Source: Candidatus Woesearchaeota archaeon
GTDB lineage: Archaea > Nanobdellota > Nanobdellia > Woesearchaeales > GW2011-AR4
NCBI GenBank assembly: GCA_016188245.1
Contig: JACPIE010000014.1
Span: 1 to 47,901, forward strand
DNA length: 47,901 nucleotides
Direction of reading: 5' to 3'
The stretch's first letter is position 1; the number at the start of each line of letters is the position of its first letter. Made by a program: the position numbers and the translations under genes. This document shows, piece by piece, positions 27,709 to 34,178 of the stretch. The notes under the pieces are model-generated. The model made no database searches. It saw nothing but the letters and a program-made list of their open reading frames with translations, and had not been told where the DNA came from.

Positions 27709-27736
27709 TTCCCCTTATAGAGCGTTGCTCCATAAT
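27709..27736 (-). other. Candidate 28-nt BHB intron 1, in 5S loop C
   Basis: The RNA reads UCCC, bulge AUA, hairpin UUAUGGAGC-AAC-GCUCUAUAA (9 bp), GGGG, bulge AAU. UCCC/GGGG forms a 4-bp helix (one U-G pair) between two 3-nt bulges. Cutting after the second base of each bulge (AU^A and AA^U) gives a spliced loop C of CCCAUUCCGAAC, the same length as consensus CCCAUCCCGAAC. The outer exon-exon helix is weak. The intron identity is inferred from fold and restoration of consensus. Confidence 0.7.
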
Positions 27737-27769
27737 ATGGGAACGGGTGAACCAAGCCCCTATGACCGT

Positions 27770-27809
27770 CCGATACATGGGAAGGAAATGAGGTTTAAAA
27801 ATGTATCGG
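27770..27809 (-). promoter_or_regulatory. 5S rRNA promoter inside a 9-bp inverted repeat
   Basis: TATA-like TTTTTAAA (27794-27801, minus strand) lies between CCGATACAT (27770-27778 on the plus strand) and ATGTATCGG (27801-27809). These form a perfect 9-bp inverted repeat with a 22-base spacer. One arm overlaps the predicted transcription start. Confidence 0.6.
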
Positions 27810-27854
27810 TGAGGAATTTCATATAAGAAAATGGTTGAAAAGTTCGTGAAACGT

Positions 27855-28170
27855 ACAATATTAAACGAGGTTTTTTCCCTCGTAAATTTTGTCCTCGTGA
27901 GGATTTTTTGAGGCAACCCACAAAAAATCCGAAACAGAGCTGACAAAATTTTCAGAGCTGGAAAAAAGTTAAGTTGAGTGAAGCGAAGCTACGAAGTGGC
28001 GAAGCGGAACGAACCGTTTAATATGTGTTAGGCGAGTGAGCCTACAAAGTGGGCGAACCAGCGAACGAAGTGAGCGTGACATTTGCGGACACCAATAATG
28101 CTTTTGTCGTGCTTTTTGTAGAAAAGTTTGCTTAATCTACAGAGATTAGGCGAAGATAAAAGGAGAAATA
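27855..28170. repeat. Repeat- and hairpin-rich left end of the islet
   Basis: No credible gene lies here. Hairpins include ACGAGG/CCTCGT (about 27865-27883), a perfect 10-bp stem GGATTTTTTG (27901-27910) with CAAAAAATCC (27921-27930), TAGGC/GCCTA around 28027-28042, and GCTTAATCT (28130-28138) with AGATTAGGC (28143-28151). CAGAGCTG is directly repeated at about 27935 and 27953. Purine-rich GCGAA/GTGAGCG motifs and (T)TAGGCGA recur here and again at 28198 and 29530. It looks like an assembly of small mobile or regulatory repeats. Confidence 0.6.
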
Positions 28171-28227
28171 ATGGCTTTGATTGTAAAAATAGAGTTGTTA
28201 GGCGAACTTTCTTCAATAAAAGAGTAA
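28171..28227 (+). CDS. Possible 18-residue leader or gene remnant with strong ribosome-binding site
   Basis: AAAAGGAG lies about 6 bases before an ATG that opens an 18-codon frame (MALIVKIELLGELSSIKE), ending 32 bases before the next gene. The Shine-Dalgarno sequence is unusually good for this window, where most genes look leaderless. It may be a leader peptide for the downstream gene or the 5' stub of a gene cut by the TTAGGCGA repeat that lies within it (28198). Nothing else supports translation. Confidence 0.3.
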   Translation: MALIVKIELLGELSSIKE

Positions 28228-28259
28228 ATATTTTAAATTACGAATAAATCTATAGATTT

Positions 28260-29477
28260 ATGAGTTGCGAAAGATGTAAGAAAAACCTTGAAACAAGAGA
28301 ATTTGATGGCAGAAATCTTTGTTATGATTGTGCAATAAAGGAATATCCTCCGAAGAAATTAGACTTTTTGTATAGTAAAAGTGTTAAATATAAATTCAGC
28401 AAGACACAAGAAGAATTAGACGAGGAAGAAGATTATGTCAAACTAGCTGATAGTATAATATCTAAATTTAAAAATCAATTTGAAGATGGAGATATTGAAG
28501 GAATATTAAATGGAGTAAAAGTTTTTCTTAAGTCCAAACTTATAGAGAGTGAATATTTTCATGACAATTTTCTCGATTTTTTTATGAATGATTTTAGGGA
28601 TGGCATATACACATTTTTAAAAAATAAGAAAATTTTAGATTCTGGTAAATTAGACGAGTTAAGTAAATCATATGTTAAAATTTATTCGTTGATGGGCGAA
28701 CCTCCACCACAAGGTTTGGCTCATAATGTAAGAGGGTATGTTTTGGACCAAATGGATAAAATTGAAGAGGCATTTGAAGAGTACTTAAACTCTTTAAAAA
28801 TACATCTTGATAATATTGAAAGTGGTGATGAAGTTTTATTTATGAACGACTTAATATATTCATGGGGAAGAGTAAAAAGAGTATTAACATACTTTAAAAA
28901 ACTGCCTGAAAAACTAGAAGCTAAGGATAGATTATTGGAAGAATATACTAAATATATAAGAGAAAGTAAACCCAAAGAAAAAGAATTCACATCAATTATG
29001 ATTAATCCAGATAAACCATATACAAATATAATGCATTTACTAAAAACAATTAGAGAATGTGAAGATTTTATAGATTGGTTTGACCCTTATTTCACAATAA
29101 ATGGTTTTGAGGTATTGACTGACGCAGAAAATGAAAATATAAAAAGAATAAGGATTTTATCTGGGATAAAACAAACCAATGAGAAGTTAAGAAATCGTTT
29201 TTCAAGATTAAAGGAGGAACTATCAAAAAAAGGTGTAGATGTGCAATTTAGAGTTTTAATAGGCAAATCTATTCAAGATTTGCATGACAGGTGGATAATC
29301 TCAAAAAATAAAAAATTTAATGTTCCCTCATTAAACACTATATATAGAGGGCAATACTCAGAAATAAAAGAAACCACTAATGATTTTCCTTTTGAAAAAT
29401 ACTGGAATGAGGGAAAGGATTTAATTAATGAGTGGGACGTTATAGATAAGTATTTGCAAAATAGAGAAGAAAATTAA
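28260..29477 (+). CDS. Zinc-ribbon protein with C-terminal PLD-like (HxR) domain, defence-like
   Basis: This is a 405-residue protein. The N terminus has two CxxC pairs (C3, C6, C21, C24) forming a small zinc ribbon (LIM/zinc-ribbon-like). Residues 50-240 are helical and acidic. The C-terminal 150 residues resemble phospholipase-D-fold proteins, with a single DLHDRWIIS motif (341-349) near an alternating beta/alpha region. PLD-fold nucleases often need two such motifs, so it may act as a dimer or be a sensor. A TATA-like ATATTTTAAATT centred about 25 bases before the ATG fits a leaderless mRNA. It is strongly AT-rich and faces the DUF262-HNH gene. I do not recognise a named system. Confidence 0.55.
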   Translation: MSCERCKKNLETREFDGRNLCYDCAIKEYPPKKLDFLYSKSVKYKFSKTQEELDEEEDYVKLADSIISKFKNQFEDGDIEGILNGVKVFLKSKLIESEYFHDNFLDFFMNDFRDGIYTFLKNKKILDSGKLDELSKSYVKIYSLMGEPPPQGLAHNVRGYVLDQMDKIEEAFEEYLNSLKIHLDNIESGDEVLFMNDLIYSWGRVKRVLTYFKKLPEKLEAKDRLLEEYTKYIRESKPKEKEFTSIMINPDKPYTNIMHLLKTIRECEDFIDWFDPYFTINGFEVLTDAENENIKRIRILSGIKQTNEKLRNRFSRLKEELSKKGVDVQFRVLIGKSIQDLHDRWIISKNKKFNVPSLNTIYRGQYSEIKETTNDFPFEKYWNEGKDLINEWDVIDKYLQNREEN

Positions 29478-29543
29478 AATTTAGAAGTAAAGAAACAAAT
29501 TAAATAAAAGAAGCACATAATTTAACATACATAGGCGAAGTGT

Positions 29544-30866
29544 TTATCCTTTTGCTAAATTACAATATCTATGAGTCAATTGAGCATTTTTAAGTGTTGT
29601 TTTACCGCCTTCAGAAAATCTTTCAATGTGGTCAACATGTGCATCATCTATTTCCATTATTTCATTTCTACAAATTTGGCAAATATTACCACTTTTCTGT
29701 TTGAAAATACTCTCCTTTTCTTCAAATGTGTAGAATCTTCTGTCCCCACTTGGATAATCAGCAACTTCTCTTAATTTTCTTAACCACGTTTCCATTCTTT
29801 TTTTAGTTTGTTTAGTATCGTAAGTTGCTATTTCGACTGTCTCTATAAATTTTCTATCACCAGAAATAAGGTCTAAATACACATCTTTTATAACTTGTGC
29901 GTTTGGGATAATATCATGTTTGGTATAATCCATAAAACCAACCATCTGGGCGTCAAAAATCCCTTCATTAAAAAGTGAAGATAATTCGCCATTTGGGTCC
30001 TCTTCATCACCAGCTTGCCATCTACGACCTGCCAAATCTCCAAATACCACTTTAACAAGTTCAACACATTTCTTGAATCTTTCAGCTTTTTCTTTGGCTT
30101 CAGAATCTTCGATATCTCGCTTTTCTTCCATATAATCATTTAGAAAGCCCTTTATTGGCGACTTGTAATTTTGTATGCCTCTATCGCAAAAAGCCAAGAA
30201 CCTTAATACTCTTTCCACATCTTTCATTCTTTTATGTGGTTCCTTTAAGTTTTGTATTTGAAGAAAATCTTGATTTCCAGCGGCTAACATCTTTAACAAG
30301 AAATTAAATTTACCGCGATAAATACAATTTCTTAATTCTTGGTCACTCAACTTTACAGAACCCCTATTAAGTCTTTCAAATATATCAAACTTTATATCAG
30401 GATGAGACTCTTTTAGTATTTTAACTACTCTAATGGGATATGAGTCCACTTTTTCTTGTAGTTCTGGGGGTAATTGAGTATACGACTTACCATTAAGATT
30501 TTCAAGTATTTTCAATCTGCTTAACTTAAAACCATCTTTTTTACAAAATTCAAGAAAAGTCCTAAGTCTTTGTTGACCGTCTATAACTACCTCTTTCCCA
30601 TCTTTTAATTCGGCAGTGTAAACTACCGGAATTGGAACTTTCAAAAAAACTGACTCTATGAGTTTGCTTTTTAGTTCTGGTTTAGTTTCCCAAACATATT
30701 CTCTTTGGAAATCTGCTTTAACTTCAATTCTGCCTTTATTTATTCTATCACATAAATCTTTGATAGGCGGGTCATTAATTTGTGTATAAAGTTCTCTTTC
30801 TTTAAGAGGTATGTTATATCCTTCTCCTTCATCATTACCATTTTCATTCTGATTTTGTATTACCAT
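29544..30866 (-). CDS. DUF262-HNH protein (GmrSD-like)
   Basis: This 440-residue protein starts at ATG 30866; the frame is open to TTG 30899. The DUF262 (ParB/GmrS-like NTPase/nuclease) domain shows VIDGQQRLRTF (95-105) and FERLNRGSVKLSDQELR (163-179). The C-terminal HNH nuclease has CQIC, then HVDHIERFSEGG and NAQLTHRYCN with metal-binding His and Cys. GmrSD enzymes attack modified phage DNA; single DUF262-HNH proteins occur in other defence systems. A TATA (ATTTAAAT, about 30903-30910) and AAGGGG 8 bases before the ATG support the start. It is convergent with the zinc-ribbon/PLD-like gene across 66 bases. Confidence 0.87.
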   Translation of the reverse strand: MVIQNQNENGNDEGEGYNIPLKERELYTQINDPPIKDLCDRINKGRIEVKADFQREYVWETKPELKSKLIESVFLKVPIPVVYTAELKDGKEVVIDGQQRLRTFLEFCKKDGFKLSRLKILENLNGKSYTQLPPELQEKVDSYPIRVVKILKESHPDIKFDIFERLNRGSVKLSDQELRNCIYRGKFNFLLKMLAAGNQDFLQIQNLKEPHKRMKDVERVLRFLAFCDRGIQNYKSPIKGFLNDYMEEKRDIEDSEAKEKAERFKKCVELVKVVFGDLAGRRWQAGDEEDPNGELSSLFNEGIFDAQMVGFMDYTKHDIIPNAQVIKDVYLDLISGDRKFIETVEIATYDTKQTKKRMETWLRKLREVADYPSGDRRFYTFEEKESIFKQKSGNICQICRNEIMEIDDAHVDHIERFSEGGKTTLKNAQLTHRYCNLAKG

Positions 30867-31171
30867 GTAATGTACCCCTTCTAAAAATGTTAATCTCAAA
30901 ACATTTAAATAATTTGCGTAAGGTGACTGACATACAAGAGTCTGGGTGGGTGGTGGGGCGAGTGGCGGCGGGTGGATTGATTTTTTTGTTTTCGTTAATG
31001 GAGCATTTTTACAAAATAAATCAAATGCAACTTAAAAATATAAAATCCAATCTGAAAGATAACAACCTGAAACATCAGTTAATGTATATCAAAGCCATTA
31101 TTTCGTTAGTAATTTCTTGAATGCAAATGAAAGTAGTGATGCACAAGTGTCCGCAAATGTTTGCCTAACAG
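30867..31171. other. Non-coding right part of the islet with a G-rich tract
   Basis: No convincing gene is seen. After the promoter of the DUF262 gene comes a G-rich tract (30944-30975) with runs GGG, GGG, GGGG and GGG that could fold as a G-quadruplex on the plus strand, in otherwise AT-rich DNA. The rest is AT-rich and ends in the inner inverted repeat that matches 28025-28098. A 77-codon frame here has no family features. Confidence 0.5.
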
Positions 31172-31188
31172 ACGTTTCACGAACTTTC

Positions 31189-32304
31189 TCAAATCTCCAC
31201 CATCACTTTCTTGTCTTTCTCGTTGATTTCCTTGATGAACTTATGCTCTTTTAGCTTTTCTTTGATTTCTTTCCATGAATATTTTTTCGAAGCTTTGTTG
31301 ATTTCATCCAGGACTTCTTTGACTAAAGTATAGTTATGGTAGATTGCCTCGCCTTTGCGCCTTAGCTCGTGCTCTTCTTTTTTTAGCTCTGCTATTGTCT
31401 GCTGCTGGCTTTCGATTATCCGCTTGAGCTCCTTTATTTTTTTGTCTGCTGCTGATTCTTTGACTTCCTTGAACTGCGAATAGAAATGGCTTACTGCTTC
31501 GCTGAACATCTCAAATTTTCTTATTTCGTGCTTTTCATCTGAATAGAACTGGAGATTAAACGGCGCAAAGTCAATGACATTGCCGTTTTCAAGGACAACA
31601 TTTGCATCAATATCCTTGCCAACTATTTGTTTAATTGAATCAAGTACAGAATGCACTTGTTTTTCATCAGCATATTTCGGATCAATTGTTTTGTCCACTC
31701 CAGATAATAAGCAAATTTCCTCGGAATATAATCCACCTAATCCAAGCTCTGTTGCCAATGACACTACAAGAGACTCTTTTTTTGAATTCTTGAGCATTTC
31801 GGTCAAATCATTTTCCTTCAAATCAAACAGATTGTATCCCATGATTGGATAAACATATTTTAATTTTGGCCGTATGGACCTTTCCCTGAAATCGTGCTGA
31901 TCAATGGCATTGATTATCACATTATGCTCATCGCACAAAACAGCATTTCCCTTGCCAATAAATTCAACGTAGAGAAATTTTCTTTCCTCTTTTGCTTTGA
32001 ATGTGAACCTAATAATTCTTTCCGGCTCCAGCTGCCCAATATCAGCCAAAAAACAGACGTCAAGATGCTTCCTCAGGAACTGCCCAAAGCCCAGGATTTC
32101 CGGGTATTCTTCCTTTTCCTCTGCAATGAATATAGATTTTCCAATCTCAATCTTCAGTATTTTTTTGCCTAAATTGGATTTGTGCAGGCTGAAAACCAGC
32201 AGCTCTTTTTCAGGCTGGTAAATTTTGGATATCCTTGAATCTTTCAGAACTTGAAGCTCTTTTACAAGATAGTGCAAATCTACGGACGAAAGCTGCTTTT
32301 TCAT
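31189..32304 (-). CDS. NFACT-family protein (FbpA/RqcH-like), N-terminal half only
   Basis: This is a 371-residue protein. SSVDLHYLVKELQVLKDSRISKIYQ is the NFACT-N start; the helix-hairpin-helix-like and coiled-coil regions follow (about 275-330). The protein stops at KKVMVEI, where archaeal homologues of about 600-670 residues continue into the NFACT-R (DUF814) domain. That second half is absent here. Full-length proteins bind stalled large ribosomal subunits and tRNA. The stop codon is one base from the right inverted repeat of the islet, so the islet may have cut the gene; a natural split is the alternative. Its ATG directly abuts the PEP carboxylase stop. Confidence 0.85.
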   Translation of the reverse strand: MKKQLSSVDLHYLVKELQVLKDSRISKIYQPEKELLVFSLHKSNLGKKILKIEIGKSIFIAEEKEEYPEILGFGQFLRKHLDVCFLADIGQLEPERIIRFTFKAKEERKFLYVEFIGKGNAVLCDEHNVIINAIDQHDFRERSIRPKLKYVYPIMGYNLFDLKENDLTEMLKNSKKESLVVSLATELGLGGLYSEEICLLSGVDKTIDPKYADEKQVHSVLDSIKQIVGKDIDANVVLENGNVIDFAPFNLQFYSDEKHEIRKFEMFSEAVSHFYSQFKEVKESAADKKIKELKRIIESQQQTIAELKKEEHELRRKGEAIYHNYTLVKEVLDEINKASKKYSWKEIKEKLKEHKFIKEINEKDKKVMVEI

Positions 32305-33780
32305 TTATCCCAAAAATCCCCTTACAAACCCCGCTCTTGTTATGTTTTCTGACAAAAGCCTGTAATCATTGTGCTTCAGGTTTTCAAGTATGATGGATGT
32401 TATTTTTTTGTGGCTTTCGTCAGTTTCATACTCAACAATGCCAGATATCCTGCTTATTTTGTCGGAAATCTCATGCGGAAAAATGCTTAAATTGTCCTTG
32501 TTCAGGAGCTTGAGGGAATCCTTCATGTCAGCTTCAAAATTAGGGTATGCCTCTTTTATGCAATCAATATCTTTTTCATCCAGCGCGTTTAGCCCCAAAA
32601 GCTCAGGCGGCAGCCCATAAGAGTAAAGCGCAGCGCAGAATGATATGGCCCTTGGCAGCTTAAAGCCGGTAACCTCGCGGGAATACCCGAACAACCCTAT
32701 ATGCAGCTTCCTTTTCCTTCTCAACGGAATGTATGGCGCGAGATTATTCACAAACCCAACAAGCAGTTTTACCTGCTTCTCGTATTCAAGAATCAGCTTT
32801 TCAGCAATCTCCAGGCATCTTTTCTCGTCAACATTGACCGGTTTTTCCTTTTTTGTTGCGTTTAGGTATTCCACTGCATTCGTGACATCCTTGATGTTGT
32901 AATCATACTTGAATGCTGACTGCAGCGTAAATGTATGCACGCTTGGGTAGCCTTTCAAAAAGCTTTTTACATTTGTAGGCCTGAAATTTCCCCTGAAAGG
33001 GGCTGAGCCGCAGCCCAATATTGGGAGTATTTCCACAGATGACTTTTTTTGCAGCGCATCGAGCTTTTGCAGTGAAACCTTCAGCACAAGGACTGTTGCA
33101 AGATTCCCGTAATTTAGCGCAGGGTCGCTTCTTGCAAGCCAAACTCTCTGGTAATCATCAATTTTTTCCTTTTTAAGGTAAGCCTCAACAATGCTGTCTG
33201 CTGAGAGAATGCTGGCTTTGTCTTCAATTAGCGGAATGATTCTTAGCTTTTCCGGCTGGAAATTCCCTATCCATTCTGCTATTGTCATGTCGCCACCTAT
33301 GCTGCTGTGCTGCTTGCCGACAACATGGTTCTTGTAGTATTCTGCCAGCCTTACAAGCTCTTTTGTATTTGTTGTCATGGGCAGCGCAATCTCAAATATT
33401 GGGGCGATGCCCTCATTGTAGAATAGCTTTGCAGCATCAAAATTACGGGGAATGCTTTCCAATGTCTCAAGCAAAATCTTTGCTTCGCTTTTTTCAACCG
33501 AAGGGTTGGGAACCCTCAATGTGAGAAAAACGTCCTTTCCAAGCTTGTGCCTTCTGAAATACGGCTCGTATTTGTTGAGCAGCTTCTTCACCACAAAATT
33601 ATCCACTTCCTTCCCCTCACAGTCCCATAGCTGCTCATTGCAATGAATGTGGGAATATGCGTAAAATGCTTCCTTTATCTCATCATCCCCGTGAAGCTCC
33701 GGGCTGTCCGAAAAAAACGGGCTGTTCACATTGTCAGGATGCTGTGTGGACATTGTCCTGGAAACATTAGTTTGGGGCAT
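32305..33780 (-). CDS. ppcA: Archaeal-type phosphoenolpyruvate carboxylase
   Basis: This 491-residue protein matches the short archaeal PEP carboxylase (about 500 residues) rather than the 900-residue bacterial form. It has TMSTQHPDNVNSPFF at the N terminus, GCGSAPFRGNFRP (the catalytic arginine region) and a C-terminal AGFVRGFLG. It carboxylates PEP to oxaloacetate. TATA box TTTATATA (33803-33810) is centred 26-27 bases before the ATG, giving a leaderless transcript that also carries the NFACT gene. The aspartate aminotransferase-like gene upstream could use the oxaloacetate. Confidence 0.95.
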   Translation of the reverse strand: MPQTNVSRTMSTQHPDNVNSPFFSDSPELHGDDEIKEAFYAYSHIHCNEQLWDCEGKEVDNFVVKKLLNKYEPYFRRHKLGKDVFLTLRVPNPSVEKSEAKILLETLESIPRNFDAAKLFYNEGIAPIFEIALPMTTNTKELVRLAEYYKNHVVGKQHSSIGGDMTIAEWIGNFQPEKLRIIPLIEDKASILSADSIVEAYLKKEKIDDYQRVWLARSDPALNYGNLATVLVLKVSLQKLDALQKKSSVEILPILGCGSAPFRGNFRPTNVKSFLKGYPSVHTFTLQSAFKYDYNIKDVTNAVEYLNATKKEKPVNVDEKRCLEIAEKLILEYEKQVKLLVGFVNNLAPYIPLRRKRKLHIGLFGYSREVTGFKLPRAISFCAALYSYGLPPELLGLNALDEKDIDCIKEAYPNFEADMKDSLKLLNKDNLSIFPHEISDKISRISGIVEYETDESHKKITSIILENLKHNDYRLLSENITRAGFVRGFLG

Positions 33781-33812
33781 AATGCCGAGAATTCAATTTT
33801 AGTTTATATAGG

Positions 33813-34178
33813 TTATGCCTTGGTGATGGTTACCAAATCCCCGTTTTTAACTTTGCTGAAAGCCCTTGCATTTTTAGCGCTTCCAAATACATTAACTTCG
33901 GATGCAGCCCTTATCTCATTTCCTTTTGAGGCAGGTGTTTTGCCCCAAAATATGCAGAAGCACGAGCCCTCTGGCCAGTAAGCCACGTCCCCTTCTGAAA
34001 CAATTTCTTTTGCGTCAGGCTCAAGCTCGAGCTTTACCGGAATCGGAAAATATATTTCGCCACCCCACCTGTTTGCAGAGGCCTCCATAGGCAAAGCGCT
34101 CCAAACAGCTTTTGCTGTTTTTGTGTTGCTCAGCCAAGCCATGGCTGACACATTTCCAGAGGCAATTTTTATTTTCAT
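33813..34178 (-). CDS. Cyclophilin-like fold protein (TM1367/Cyclophil_like family)
   Basis: This is a 121-residue protein from ATG 34178, which overlaps the aminotransferase stop as ATGA; eight further in-frame codons upstream lie inside that gene. TAKAVWSALP, GGEIYFPIPV and GDVAYWPEGSCFCIFWG are the conserved blocks of the small cyclophilin-like family. It has the cyclophilin barrel but usually lacks the prolyl isomerase residues. Function in archaea is unknown. Co-transcription with the aminotransferase is clear from the overlap. Confidence 0.88.
   Translation of the reverse strand: MKIKIASGNVSAMAWLSNTKTAKAVWSALPMEASANRWGGEIYFPIPVKLELEPDAKEIVSEGDVAYWPEGSCFCIFWGKTPASKGNEIRAASEVNVFGSAKNARAFSKVKNGDLVTITKA

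Larger units (their letters stand above)
27604..27772 (-). rRNA. 5S rRNA gene interrupted by two bulge-helix-bulge-type introns
   Basis: On the minus strand the gene has CACCCGUUCCCA, then CCGAACACGGA and AGUUAAGC, the near-invariant 5S core, and later GUUGUACU and GGGAAG of loop E. Helix I forms between GGACGGU (27771-27765) and GCUGUCC (27611-27605). Helix II forms between GCUUG and CAAGC, and helix IV is GUGC/GCAC. The gene spans 169 bases; removing the inserts at 27709-27736 and 27668-27696 leaves about 112 nt. A TATA-like TTTTTAAA (27794-27801) is centred 26 bases before the predicted 5' end. No 16S or 23S gene is near. End positions are good to about 2 bases. Confidence 0.9.
27839..31187. 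mobile_element. AT-rich islet bounded by inverted repeats, carrying two defence-like genes
   Basis: AAAGTTCGTGAAACGT (27839-27854) recurs as its exact reverse complement at 31172-31187. A second inverted pair lies inside: TGTTAGGC and ACATTTGCGGACAC near 28025-28098, and GTGTCCGCAAATGTTTGCCTAACA-like sequence at 31147-31170. Genes inside are visibly more AT-rich than their neighbours. No transposase or integrase is seen, so the mechanism of entry is unknown. The right boundary coincides with the end of the truncated NFACT gene. Confidence 0.6.

Noticed and set aside
27662..27946. 94-codon minus-strand frame
   Set aside because: It runs through the 5S rRNA gene and its promoter and shows no protein family features.
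28028..28216. 62-codon minus-strand frame in the repeat-rich left end
   Set aside because: Made of repeat sequence; no promoter or homology-like motifs.
30887..31120. 77-codon plus-strand frame over the G-rich tract
   Set aside because: Low-complexity glycine-rich start, no family motif, overlaps the DUF262 promoter.
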